A stretch of DNA of 64,000 bases from NCBI RefSeq assembly GCF_041346945.1, contig NZ_CP166850.1, positions 558,001-622,000 on the forward strand, written 5' to 3'. The notes beneath the pieces are model-generated. The model was not told where the DNA came from and ran no database searches. It worked only from the letters and a program-made list of their open reading frames with translations. Each line of letters starts with the position of its first letter. Within the stretch, counting starts at the first letter, position 1. Shown here one piece after another: positions 15,235 through 23,440 of the stretch. Origin of the DNA: Amycolatopsis sp. cg9. GTDB taxonomy: Bacteria; Actinomycetota; Actinomycetes; Mycobacteriales; Pseudonocardiaceae. The translations under genes and the position numbers were made by a program.

Positions 15235-18006
15235 GTGCGGTTCAGGCTGCTGGGCGAGCTCGCCGTCCGCGCCGGCGACCGGGTCGTGGAGCTCCGGCGC
15301 CCCCGCGTCCAGGGGTTGCTCACCGCGCTGCTGACCGACCTGGGCAAGGTGGTGCCCGCCGACGTCCTCGCCGAGCGCGTCTGGGGTGAGCGGCTGCCCG
15401 CCCATCCGCGCAATGCCTTGTACAGCTACGTTTCCCGGCTGCGCACGGCACTCGGTGCCGCGCTCATCACGCAGCGCTCGGGCGGCTACGTGCTCTCGGC
15501 GGATCCCGAAACCGTCGACCTGCACGTCTTCTTGCGGCTGCTCGGCGAAGCCGGGGCGAGCACCGACGACGGGGAGAAGACGGCGCTGCTGACGCGGGCG
15601 CTGGACCTGTGGCACGGCGAGGCGTTCGGCAGCCTGGACACGCCGTGGTTCGTGAACCAGCGGGAGGCGCTGGCGAGCCGCCGCCTCGGCGCGCAGCTGG
15701 ACCTCGCCGACCTGAAGCTGCGCGGTGGCCGGCCCGGCGACCTCGTGCCCGAGCTGACCGCGCTGGCCGAAACCCACCCGCTGGACGAACGCGTCCGCGG
15801 GCAGCTGGTGCTCGCGCTGCACCACGCCGGCCGCCAGGGCGACGCCCTGCGCGAGTACGACCGCATCCGCCGCCTGCTGGCCGAAGAGCTCGGCACCGAC
15901 CCCGGTGCGGCGCTGCGGCAGGTGCACGAACGGGTGCTGCGCGGCGACCCACGCCCGCGCCCCGCCGCGGCGAGACCGGTCCCCCACCAGCTCCCCGCGG
16001 CCCCGGCGTCGTTCGTCGGCCGGGCCGGCCTGCTGGCGGAGCTGGACCGGGCCGCGGAAACCGCGGGCCCGGTGGTGATCTCGGCGATCGGCGGCGCGGG
16101 CGGGATCGGGAAGACCTGGCTGGCGCTGCACTGGGCGGCCGGGAAGCTCGGTGAATTCCCGGACGGCCAGCTGTACGTGAACCTGCGCGGCTTCGACCCG
16201 GTCGCCGAGCCGATGCCGGTTTCCGTTGCGGTGCGCGGGTTCCTGCACGCGCTGGGCGTGGCCGGCGCCGCGGTGCCGCCGGATCCGGACGCCCAGCTCG
16301 CGCTGTACCGCAGCCTGCTGGCGGGAAAGCGCGTTCTCGTCGTGCTCGACAACGCCGCCGACAGCGGGCAGGCCGCCCCGCTGCTGCCCGGCAGCCCCAC
16401 CTGCCGCGTGCTGGTGACCAGCCGGAACCGGCTCGGCGGGCTCGTCGCGGCGCACGGCGCCCGGCCGGTCCCGCTGGACGTGCTGTCCGCGCGCGAGGCG
16501 CGGGAACTGCTCGACCGCCAGATCGGCCGCGAGCGGCTCGACGACGCGACGGCCGGCGAGCTGATCCGGCTGTGCGCCGGGCTGCCGCTCGCGCTGGGCA
16601 TCGTCGCAGCCCGCGCGGCGACGTCACCGGAACTGCCGCCGTCGTCGCTGGCCGAGGAACTGCGCGACCAGGCGGCGCGGCTGGACGGGCTGGACGCGGG
16701 CGAGGCCGGCCTGAGCCTGCGGACGGTGTTCTCGTGGTCCCTGCGCCACCTCACCGAGGAGGCGTCGGGGTTGTTCGGCCTGCTGGCGACCGCCCCCGGC
16801 CCCGACATCGCCCTGCCCGCCGCTGCGGCGCTGGCCGCCCGCCCGCTTGCCGCGACGCGGAAGGTGTTGCGCACACTGGAAAACGCGCACCTGCTGACGC
16901 GAACGGCGAGCGGCCGCTACCGGATGCACGACCTCGTGCGGCTCTACGCGTCCGAGGAAGCGGAACGGGCGCTGCCGGAAGACGTCCGCGAGGGCGCGTT
17001 GCGGCGGGTGACCGACTTCTACCTCCAGACGTCCTGGCACGGCCACCTCGCGATCGAGCCGCTCCAGACGCCGATCCCGATCGAGCCGCCCCTGCCCGGC
17101 GTCGAGCCGCAGCGGTTCTCGAGCCAGGCCGAAGCGGTGCGCTGGTTCGCCGCCGAGCACGCCTGCCTGACCGCCACGACCGAAGGGGCGGCGGCGCGCG
17201 CCTGGCACACGCAGGTCTGGCAGCTGGCCTGGCTGCTCAACGAATTCCGCGCCCGCCAAGGCCAGCTGCGCGAGCGCGAGTCCGCGGGCCGGCTCGCACT
17301 CGCGGCCGCGGAACAGCTCGGCGACGTGACCGCGCAGCTGATCGCGTACCGGATCCACGCCAGCGCAAGCATTTTCGCGGGACACCCCGAAGTCGCGCTC
17401 GAGTGCCTGCCGACGGCGCTGGCGCTGGCCGAGCGCGCGGGCGACCGGCTGCAGCAGGCCCACCTGCGCTACGTCCTGGCCGGCGCGTGGGAGTACCACT
17501 CGCAGGACTACCGGGCCGAACTCGAGCAGTGCCAACGCATCTTCGAGCTGATCGAGCCGGACGACGCACCCCGCCTCTACATCAGAGCCCTCGACCTGGT
17601 CGGCTTCTGCCACTTGCAGTGGAGCGACTGGCCCCAGGCCCGGCACTGGCTCGACCGGGCCGCGGCGGTGGCACGCAAGTACGGCGACCCGGACGGCGAA
17701 GCGCACGCCATCGGCAACCTGGGTTTCGTCGCACTGCGCAGCGGGGATTGGCCCGAGGCCGTGGGAAATCTGGAGCGGGCGGTCGCCATCCTGACGACGA
17801 TCGGCAACGAGCGCCACGCAACGTTCTTCCTCGTCGGCCTCGGCGACAGCTACCGCCTGGTGGGCCGCGAGGACGACGCACGCCGGGTGCTCCACGACGC
17901 GCTCGACCGCTACCGGGCCCATCCGGAAGGCGCGCAGCTCAAGGAAGTCGAGGCGTGTTTCCTTGCCCTTGAGGGTTTGCCACCTGATCGAGTGATGAAC
18001 AGGTGA
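15235..18006 (+). CDS. AfsR-like SARP regulator (SARP/BTAD/NB-ARC/TPR)
   Basis: 923 residues. The OmpR-type winged-helix SARP domain occupies about 1-90 (VPADVLAERVWGERLPAHPRNALYSYVSRLR). A bacterial transcriptional activation domain runs to about 245 (DLWHGEAFGSLDTPWFVNQREAL). The NB-ARC region has Walker A GGAGGIGKTWL near 285 and VLVVLDNAADSGQAAPLLPG. Several TPR repeats follow in the last 250 residues. GTG 15235 is preceded by GGGAGGGG. AfsR homologues respond to phosphorylation or nucleotides and activate secondary metabolism. No biosynthetic cluster lies in this window, so the regulon is elsewhere. Confidence 0.9.
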   Translation: MRFRLLGELAVRAGDRVVELRRPRVQGLLTALLTDLGKVVPADVLAERVWGERLPAHPRNALYSYVSRLRTALGAALITQRSGGYVLSADPETVDLHVFLRLLGEAGASTDDGEKTALLTRALDLWHGEAFGSLDTPWFVNQREALASRRLGAQLDLADLKLRGGRPGDLVPELTALAETHPLDERVRGQLVLALHHAGRQGDALREYDRIRRLLAEELGTDPGAALRQVHERVLRGDPRPRPAAARPVPHQLPAAPASFVGRAGLLAELDRAAETAGPVVISAIGGAGGIGKTWLALHWAAGKLGEFPDGQLYVNLRGFDPVAEPMPVSVAVRGFLHALGVAGAAVPPDPDAQLALYRSLLAGKRVLVVLDNAADSGQAAPLLPGSPTCRVLVTSRNRLGGLVAAHGARPVPLDVLSAREARELLDRQIGRERLDDATAGELIRLCAGLPLALGIVAARAATSPELPPSSLAEELRDQAARLDGLDAGEAGLSLRTVFSWSLRHLTEEASGLFGLLATAPGPDIALPAAAALAARPLAATRKVLRTLENAHLLTRTASGRYRMHDLVRLYASEEAERALPEDVREGALRRVTDFYLQTSWHGHLAIEPLQTPIPIEPPLPGVEPQRFSSQAEAVRWFAAEHACLTATTEGAAARAWHTQVWQLAWLLNEFRARQGQLRERESAGRLALAAAEQLGDVTAQLIAYRIHASASIFAGHPEVALECLPTALALAERAGDRLQQAHLRYVLAGAWEYHSQDYRAELEQCQRIFELIEPDDAPRLYIRALDLVGFCHLQWSDWPQARHWLDRAAAVARKYGDPDGEAHAIGNLGFVALRSGDWPEAVGNLERAVAILTTIGNERHATFFLVGLGDSYRLVGREDDARRVLHDALDRYRAHPEGAQLKEVEACFLALEGLPPDRVMNR

Positions 18007-18029
18007 TCGATCGTCGGTAATCTTGGTGC

Positions 18030-19253
18030 GTGGACAGAGAAACGGTGTGGCAAGCGGATGCGGGGGCCTTGGCCGACCGCCTCCGTGAGCTGCTCACCGT
18101 CGTACGGTCCGCTGAGGCGGAGATCGGTGCGGTGCTCGTGGAAATCGAGTCCCGCGGGGTGCAGGAACTGTTCGGATACCGTTCTGCGGCGCGGCTTTAC
18201 GAGCATCTCGCCGACGTCCCCCGCGCTGCCGCCGTACGGACCGTCGCCCGTGCCCACGCCCTGCACCCCAGCCGCTCTCTCGACGCCGCGCCCTCTCTCG
18301 CTCCCGCCACCGGTACCGCCGCCCTCACCGGAGGGCTGAGCACCCCGATGATCGACACCATCATCACCGCCCTCACCGCAATCCCTCCGGAGCACCGCGA
18401 CACCGCCGAAGCAGACCTACTGGCCTTCGCCGCCGACAACTGCCACAAACAAGTCGCCGCGCTCGGTGCCCGGATCATGGCCCACCTCGACCCCGACGGA
18501 CCCGAGCCTGCGGACACCGAGCCCGCCACCCCCGCTCGCGAACTATCGCTGCGCCGCAAACGCACCGGAACCTGGGAACTGTCCGGCCGCTTCGACGACG
18601 AGACCGGCACCCGCGCCAGTGCGCTACTCGACGCGTTGGCCGAACGCCGCCACGCCGACGACGGCCCCGACCTGCGTTCCCCGCAGGAGCGTTACGGCGA
18701 CGCGTTCTCCGACGCGGTGGACCTGGCCCTCGACTCCCCAGAGCTGCCGACCCAGGCCGGGGAACGCGCCCACGTCATGGTCGCGGTCTCCCTCACCGAC
18801 CTGCAGTCCGGCCTCGGCACTGCGACCCTCGGCGACACCGGCCTGCTCTCCGCCGCCGAAGCCCGCATCCACGCCTGCGACTGCAAACTCATCCCCGCCG
18901 TCCTCGGCAGCACCAGCGAACCCCTCGACCTCGGCCGGGCCCGCCGCCTCATCTCACCCGGCTTGCGCCGGGCACTGTTCCTGCGCGACCGGGGTTGTGC
19001 GTTCCCGGGCTGCCACCGCCCACCCCGACATTGCCAAGGCCACCACATCCGCCACTGGGCCGACGGCGGCCCCACCGACCTGACCAACCTCGTCCTGCTC
19101 TGCGGACACCACCACCGGCTGCTGCACCGCTCCGGCTGGCAGGTCCGCATCGCCACCGACGGCCACCCCGAGTTCCTCCCGCCACGGTTCCTGGACAAAC
19201 GCCGAAAACCCCGGCGCAACAACCTGCACCAGCCACTGCCATTCGCAGCCTGA
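18030..19253 (+). CDS. DUF222/13E12-type HNH endonuclease
   Basis: 407 residues. The DUF222 domain (starting ADRLRELLTVVRSAEAEIGAVLVEIESRG) covers most of the length. The C-terminal HNH nuclease motif follows (CAFPGCHRPPRHCQGHHIRHWADGGPTDL, then CGHHHRLLH), with paired cysteines for structural zinc. All active-site histidines and the asparagine are present. GTG 18030 begins 23 bases after the AfsR-like gene. These genes are multicopy in many actinomycetes (the 13E12 repeat family of mycobacteria) and are suspected selfish elements, but a role is not established. It is followed by a terminator hairpin and then an unusual repeat array. Confidence 0.85.
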   Translation: MDRETVWQADAGALADRLRELLTVVRSAEAEIGAVLVEIESRGVQELFGYRSAARLYEHLADVPRAAAVRTVARAHALHPSRSLDAAPSLAPATGTAALTGGLSTPMIDTIITALTAIPPEHRDTAEADLLAFAADNCHKQVAALGARIMAHLDPDGPEPADTEPATPARELSLRRKRTGTWELSGRFDDETGTRASALLDALAERRHADDGPDLRSPQERYGDAFSDAVDLALDSPELPTQAGERAHVMVAVSLTDLQSGLGTATLGDTGLLSAAEARIHACDCKLIPAVLGSTSEPLDLGRARRLISPGLRRALFLRDRGCAFPGCHRPPRHCQGHHIRHWADGGPTDLTNLVLLCGHHHRLLHRSGWQVRIATDGHPEFLPPRFLDKRRKPRRNNLHQPLPFAA

Positions 19254-19269
19254 CAACCGAACACAGGAC

Positions 19270-19296
19270 AGGCCCGCAGCCACCGGCTACGGGCCT
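19270..19296 (+). terminator. Terminator hairpin after the HNH gene
   Basis: A 12-bp stem with one mismatch (19270-19281 with 19285-19296) and a three-base loop lies 17 bases after the HNH stop codon. Confidence 0.6.
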
Positions 19297-19451
19297 ACCC
19301 GCACGTCCGCCCCTACCGGCAGACCGCGTCAAGCCGAGTTTCTCCCCGGCGCCAGTCCCGCATCGGCCCACCGCACTACACCTGCCCGACAGAAACCCGA
19401 TCCCACCAACGAGAACGCCAGCCAACAGAACCGGCAGCCACCACTAATCCC

Positions 19452-20048
19452 ACCCACTCCCAGCGCCAACCGCCCACCTCGACAGGTCGAGAACCACCCC
19501 GCCCCAGCGCCATCAACCAAGTCCAGACCGACCCCGCCGCAGGCACGCCCCCCACTCCCGACACCAACCCCGCCCACCCCGGCAAGTCGAGAACGCTCCC
19601 GCTCCGCCGCCGGCGGCAAGCGCCTCCGCACTCCCGACGCCACTCACCTGACCGCCCCTGGCAGGCGAGGAGCACCGCCAGCCAAGTCCCGACCCGGCCC
19701 GACGGCAGGACGCCCGCGCTCCTAGCACCAACTCGCCAACCCGGTAGGCCAGGACCACCCACGCCCCGACGCCACCAGCCACGTCCAGACCGCCCCGGCA
19801 GCACGCACGCCCGCACCCCCAGCACCCGCCCCGGCAGGCCAGGACTACCGCGCCCCGGCGTCACCGGTGAAGTCCAGATCGGCGCCGATGGCAAGCACGC
19901 CCCACCCCCGCCCACCCCAACAGGTCGAGAACCACCCCGCCCCAGCGCCGCCGACCAAGGCCAGACCGGCTCGGCAGCAAGCACGTCCCCGCTCCAGCGC
20001 CACCAGCCAAATCCAGACCGCCCCGCCGGCAAGCACTCCCCCGACCAC
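19452..20048. repeat. Degenerate C-rich tandem repeats, about seven units
   Basis: An approximately 600-bp gene-free tract between the HNH gene and merR. Imperfect units of roughly 75-98 bp contain the same blocks in order: CCAGCGCCACC, AGCCAAGTCCAGACCG, GGCAGCAAGCACGCCC, then GACAGGTCGAGAACCACCCC. Clear block copies begin near 19452, 19552, 19629, 19717, 19814, 19900 and 19990. The top strand is nearly all C/A with very little T. Open frames across it on either strand translate to Gly/Arg/Trp- or Pro/Arg/Ala-rich low complexity and are not convincing genes. The stretch from 19297 to 19451 is similar in composition without clear units. Function unknown. Confidence 0.7.
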
Positions 20049-20056
20049 CCAACCCC

Positions 20057-20425
20057 CTAAACGCGGTTGTACTCCCGCACCGCATCCAGATACTCCGAAA
20101 TCGCGTCCCGGTTCCGCAGCAGGCATTCCGCGCGCCGAGCCATCCGGTCGCGCTCCGCCTCCAACGTCGCCAGCATCTCCGGCGTCGCGTCCGGGAAGTA
20201 AATCGCCCGCGGCTTGTCGAGGCACGGCAGGATCTGCTTGATGATCCGGGTCGGCAACCCGGCATCCAGCAAACCGCGGACCTGGAGCACCCGGTCGACC
20301 GTCGGCTCGTCGTAATCCCGGTACCCGTTCGCCCCGCGGGAAGCGATGATCAAGCCCTGCTCCTCGTAGTACCGGAGGAGCCGGCGCGCGGTTCCGGTGC
20401 GTTCCGCCAGTTCGCCGATCCGCAT
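20057..20425 (-). CDS. MerR-family transcriptional regulator
   Basis: 122 residues. The N-terminal winged helix MRIGELAERTGTARRLLRYY, the wing around RGANGYRDYDEPTV, and a C-terminal dimerisation helix are standard. Only one cysteine pair of doubtful use is present (C in LPCLDK and ECLL), so it is more like the drug- or stress-responsive group than a metal sensor. The conserved MRIGEL start fixes ATG 20425. It is divergent from an MFS exporter across a 54-base region holding a near-perfect palindrome, so it almost certainly controls that exporter and itself. Confidence 0.88.
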   Translation of the reverse strand: MRIGELAERTGTARRLLRYYEEQGLIIASRGANGYRDYDEPTVDRVLQVRGLLDAGLPTRIIKQILPCLDKPRAIYFPDATPEMLATLEAERDRMARRAECLLRNRDAISEYLDAVREYNRV

Positions 20426-20443
20426 GTGCGCCACCTCACCTAG

Positions 20444-20465
20444 ACCTTCACACGTATGTGAAGGT
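20444..20465. promoter_or_regulatory. MerR operator palindrome overlapping divergent promoters
   Basis: ACCTTCACA-CGTA-TGTGAAGGT: nine-base perfect arms with a four-base spacer, characteristic of MerR-type operators placed between -35 and -10. TAGACC at 20441-20446 may be the -35 and the region around CAGCATAAC (20468-20476) the -10 of the MFS gene. The MFS ATG at 20480 would then be at or very near the transcript start. Confidence 0.65.
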
Positions 20466-20479
20466 TCCAGCATAACCGC

Positions 20480-21637
20480 ATGACGATCTCCAGTACCCGG
20501 ACGGCGACGGCCGCCCTCCTCGCGTTGACCACCGCCGCGTTCGTCACCGTGCTCACCGAGGCGCTGCCCGCTGGGGTGCTGCCCGGGATGAGTGCCGGGC
20601 TCGGTGTCGGTGAGGCCGCTGCGGGGCAGGCCGTGACGGTCTACGCGCTCGGGACCGCGCTCACCGCCGTCCCCCTCGCCGCGGCCACCTCGGCCTGGCC
20701 GCGCAAACGCTTGCTGCTGACCGGGGTGGCCGGGTTCGCCGTGGCCAACACCGTGACGACGGTGTCGGGGGACTACGCGCTGACGATGGTGGCCCGGTTC
20801 GTCGCCGGGGTCGCCGCCGGGGTTGTCTGGGCGTTGCTGGCCGGCTATGCGCGCCGGCTTGTTCCGGGCGCACCGGGGAAGGCGATCGCCGTCGTGATGG
20901 CGGGCATTCCCCTGGCGCTTTCGCTGGGCGTCCCGGCCGGGACGTTCCTCGGCGACCTGCTCGGCTGGCGCTGGGCGTTCGGCGTGATGTCGGTGCTCGC
21001 GGCCGTGCTGCTGGCCTGGATCGCCGCGCGGGTGCCGGACCAGCCCGGGCAGGCGGACGGCCGGTTCCCGGTCCGGCGCACGCTCGCCGTGCCCGGGGTG
21101 GCTCCGGTGCTCGCCGTGACGCTCGTGTTCGTCCTGGCGCACACCGTGCTCTACACCTACATCGCGAGCTTCCTGGCCGACGCCGGGCTGGGCGGTTCGG
21201 TCGACGTCGTCCTGCTGGTGTTCGGGGTCGCGTCGATGGCGGGGATCGGGATCGTCGGCGCGGTGATCGACCGGGCGCTGCGGGCGCTGACGGTGCTCAG
21301 CACGCTCCTGGTCGCGGTGGCCGCGGCACTCCTGGCGCTGTTCGCGGGCAGCCCGGTGCTGGTCTACGCCGCCGTGGCGCTGTGGGGGCTCGGCTGGGGC
21401 GGGGTCCCGACGTTGCTCCAAACGGCCGCCGGGAACGCCGGTGGCGAGGCGGCGGACAACGCGCAGGCCGTGCTCGTCACACTGTGGAACGCGGCGATGG
21501 CCGCGGGCGGGGTGGCCGGCGGGGTCCTGCTCGACGCCGCCGGGGCGGCGGCGTTCCCCTGGACGTTGCTGGTGCTCCTGCTGCCGGTGCTGGCCGTGGT
21601 GCTCGGCGCGCGGCGGCACGGCTTCCCGGCGTCCTGA
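20480..21637 (+). CDS. MFS drug/sugar exporter (DHA1-like, 12 TM)
   Basis: 385 residues with 12 hydrophobic segments. The start TAALLALTTAAFVTVLTEALPAGVLP matches the AraJ/Cmr-like DHA1 exporters. The segment GYARRLVPGAPGKAIAVVMAGIPLALSLGVPAGTFLG is the typical motif C region. No Shine-Dalgarno precedes ATG 20480, consistent with a leaderless transcript from the MerR-controlled promoter. The expected substrate is a small hydrophobic drug sensed by the divergent MerR protein. Confidence 0.85.
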   Translation: MTISSTRTATAALLALTTAAFVTVLTEALPAGVLPGMSAGLGVGEAAAGQAVTVYALGTALTAVPLAAATSAWPRKRLLLTGVAGFAVANTVTTVSGDYALTMVARFVAGVAAGVVWALLAGYARRLVPGAPGKAIAVVMAGIPLALSLGVPAGTFLGDLLGWRWAFGVMSVLAAVLLAWIAARVPDQPGQADGRFPVRRTLAVPGVAPVLAVTLVFVLAHTVLYTYIASFLADAGLGGSVDVVLLVFGVASMAGIGIVGAVIDRALRALTVLSTLLVAVAAALLALFAGSPVLVYAAVALWGLGWGGVPTLLQTAAGNAGGEAADNAQAVLVTLWNAAMAAGGVAGGVLLDAAGAAAFPWTLLVLLLPVLAVVLGARRHGFPAS

Positions 21638-21645
21638 GTGGACGA

Positions 21646-21675
21646 AGGGCCCGGACGCGCTCGCGCCCGGGCCCT
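21646..21675. terminator. Bidirectional terminator
   Basis: A 14-bp stem with one mismatch (21646-21659 with 21662-21675) sits between the convergent MFS and chitinase genes. Confidence 0.65.
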
Positions 21676-21697
21676 CCAGTTCTGGGGAGGGGCGGAG

Positions 21698-22900
21698 TCA
21701 GCAGCGGCCCGCGATGGCCCGCAGCAGCTCCGCGTTCGCGGTGTCGCCGGACAGCTCCCAGGCGAACACGCCGCCGAGGCCCTGCGACTTCGCGTAACCC
21801 GCCTTGGCCGAGGCCGTTTCGGGCGTGTCGTAGCTCCACCACTGCGAGCCGCACTTCGCGTATGCCGTACCGGCGACCTTCCCGGTGGCGGGGCAGGTCG
21901 TCTTGAGGACCTTGTAGTCCTCGACGCCCGCTTCGTAGGTGCCCGGCGCCGGGCCGGTGGCGGTGCCGCCGGGCCGCTGCTGCGTGACGCCGTCCCAGCC
22001 GCGGCCGTAGAAACCGAGGCCGAGCAGCATCTTCGACGACGGCACGCCCTGGTGGCGCAGCTTCTGGATGGCCGCGTCGGCGTAGTAGCCGGCGTGCGGG
22101 ATGCCCGGGTAGGACCGCAGCGGCGAGTGCGGCGCGGTGGGCCCGGTCGGCTGGCCGCCCGCGACGAAGTAGTCGTAGGTCATCACGTTGTACCAGTCGA
22201 GGTACCGGCTCGCGCTGCCGTAGTCGGTGGCGTCGATCTTGCCGTTCTTCGAGCCGTCCGCGGTGATGGCGGCGGTGACGAGCCGGTGCCCGAACTTCGC
22301 GCGCAGCGCCTTGACCAGTTCGGTGAACGCCTTCGGCCCGCTGGTGTCGCAGGTGTCGCCGCAGGCGTTGGGGTATTCCCAGTCGATGTCTATGCCGTCG
22401 AAGACGCCGGCCCAGCGCGGGTCGTTGACGAGGTTGTAGCAGGACTCGGCGAACGCGGCCGGGTTCTTCGCGGCCTCCGGAAAACCGGCCGACCAGGTCC
22501 AGCCGCCGAAGGACCACAGCACCTTCAGCTTCGGGTGCAGCTTCTTCAGCTCGAGGATCTGGTTGAAGCTGCCGTGCAGCGCACCGGGTTCGGCGCTGTC
22601 GGCCTGGCCGCTGACGCTCGTGGCGGCGTCGTAGGGCATGTCGTGGTCGGCCCACGGGTCACCGACGGCGCAGCCGCCGCCCGTGACGTTGCCGAACGCG
22701 TAGTTGATGTGGGTCAGCTTCGCGGCCGAACCGGACGTCTCGATGTCCTTGACGTGGTAGTTGCGCGCGTAGACGTCCCAGTCGGCGAAGTAGGCCATCA
22801 CCTTGCCCTGGGCCGGCCCGGCCTCGGCCGGTGGCGCGATGACGGCGGCACCGGCCAGTGCAAGCGCGACAGCGGCGATGCTCTTTCTCATACGGTGCAC
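21698..22900 (-). CDS. Secreted GH18 chitinase
   Basis: 400 residues. A Sec signal peptide (MHRMRKSIAAVALALAGAAV... AEA) is followed directly by a GH18 barrel. The SxGG equivalent is LWSFGGW. The catalytic motif DGIDIDWEYP spans 168-177 with Glu175 as acid/base, and MTYDYF and WELSGD complete the site. No carbohydrate-binding or fibronectin module is attached. GTG 22900 is chosen because GAAGGAG lies six bases upstream; ATG 22891 is an alternative. The protein resembles actinomycete ChiC/ChiD-like endochitinases of about 40 kDa. A DasR-like site in its promoter implies induction by chitin-derived N-acetylglucosamine. Confidence 0.92.
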   Translation of the reverse strand: MHRMRKSIAAVALALAGAAVIAPPAEAGPAQGKVMAYFADWDVYARNYHVKDIETSGSAAKLTHINYAFGNVTGGGCAVGDPWADHDMPYDAATSVSGQADSAEPGALHGSFNQILELKKLHPKLKVLWSFGGWTWSAGFPEAAKNPAAFAESCYNLVNDPRWAGVFDGIDIDWEYPNACGDTCDTSGPKAFTELVKALRAKFGHRLVTAAITADGSKNGKIDATDYGSASRYLDWYNVMTYDYFVAGGQPTGPTAPHSPLRSYPGIPHAGYYADAAIQKLRHQGVPSSKMLLGLGFYGRGWDGVTQQRPGGTATGPAPGTYEAGVEDYKVLKTTCPATGKVAGTAYAKCGSQWWSYDTPETASAKAGYAKSQGLGGVFAWELSGDTANAELLRAIAGRC

Positions 22901-22945
22901 GAAAATCTCCTTCGGCGAACCGCCCGGTCGGGTCCGCAGAGGCTA

Positions 22946-22961
22946 ACAGGTCCAGACCACT
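22946..22961 (-). promoter_or_regulatory. DasR-like operator (dre) in chitinase promoter
   Basis: Read on the coding strand the site is AGTGGTCTGGACCTGT, close to the established dre consensus ACTGGTCTAGACCACT. A second TGGTCC direct repeat (CTGGTCCGCAG, 22960-22970 reverse strand) precedes it, like the paired 12-bp direct repeats of streptomycete chitinase promoters. It lies 46 bases upstream of the start codon. Confidence 0.65.
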
Positions 22962-23047
22962 GCGGACCAGAGCTAAACGTTGGGGTCAAAGGGTTTCCCG
23001 GTACCCCCGCAGCCGGGTGCGGATTCACGGCGTGCGATGATCGGCGG

Positions 23048-23440
23048 ATGACCGAGTTCGGCTGCGCGCGCTGCTCGGGCGCCGACGCCCTCACCGCGCT
23101 GGCGTTCTGCACGACTCGCCTGCGCGAGACCCACCGGCTGGTCGAGCGCTCGCATTTCGGCATTTCGCTGCGCGAATGCCCCGAATGCGGCCAGGCTTTC
23201 GCCGCGATCTTCACGGAATTCGTCGACTGGAAGGGCGGGGAGGACGCGCAGTACTTCGACTTCGTCCCCCTCACCGCCACCGAGGTGACGTCGTTGGCGG
23301 CGCAGGGATCCCGCGTCGACCTCGCGGAGCTCGGCGCGCTCGGCAGCGTCCGGCGGCGGCTCTCGTCGAGCTGGCCGACCGGTGAGGAGAAACGGATCGG
23401 CTGGCGGACGGACTCCCTTTCGGTGCGCGAAGGCTACTGA
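23048..23440 (+). CDS. Putative zinc-ribbon protein, unknown
   Basis: 130 residues. One CxxC pair near the N-terminus (GCARCSG) and another at about residue 39 (ECPECGQ) could bind one zinc ion. The rest is alpha/beta with no known motif and ends in a basic, hydrophilic tail. There is no signal peptide. ATG 23048 lacks a clear Shine-Dalgarno; the cysteine pair starts only six residues later, so a later start is unlikely. The last seven bases overlap the convergent decarboxylase gene. Function unknown. Confidence 0.6.
   Translation: MTEFGCARCSGADALTALAFCTTRLRETHRLVERSHFGISLRECPECGQAFAAIFTEFVDWKGGEDAQYFDFVPLTATEVTSLAAQGSRVDLAELGALGSVRRRLSSSWPTGEEKRIGWRTDSLSVREGY

Noticed and set aside
15235..18006. 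Secondary metabolite cluster around the SARP regulator
   Set aside because: No PKS, NRPS core, terpene or RiPP genes flank it; the condensation-type protein at 35-36 kb stands alone in the envelope locus.
19376..20032. 218-codon minus-strand frame across the repeat array
   Set aside because: Product is repetitive Gly/Arg/Trp/Val with no domain, explained by the degenerate repeats; no ribosome binding site.
19452..20048. CRISPR array
   Set aside because: Units are 75-98 bp and imperfect throughout, with no short conserved direct repeat separating unique spacers and no cas genes nearby.
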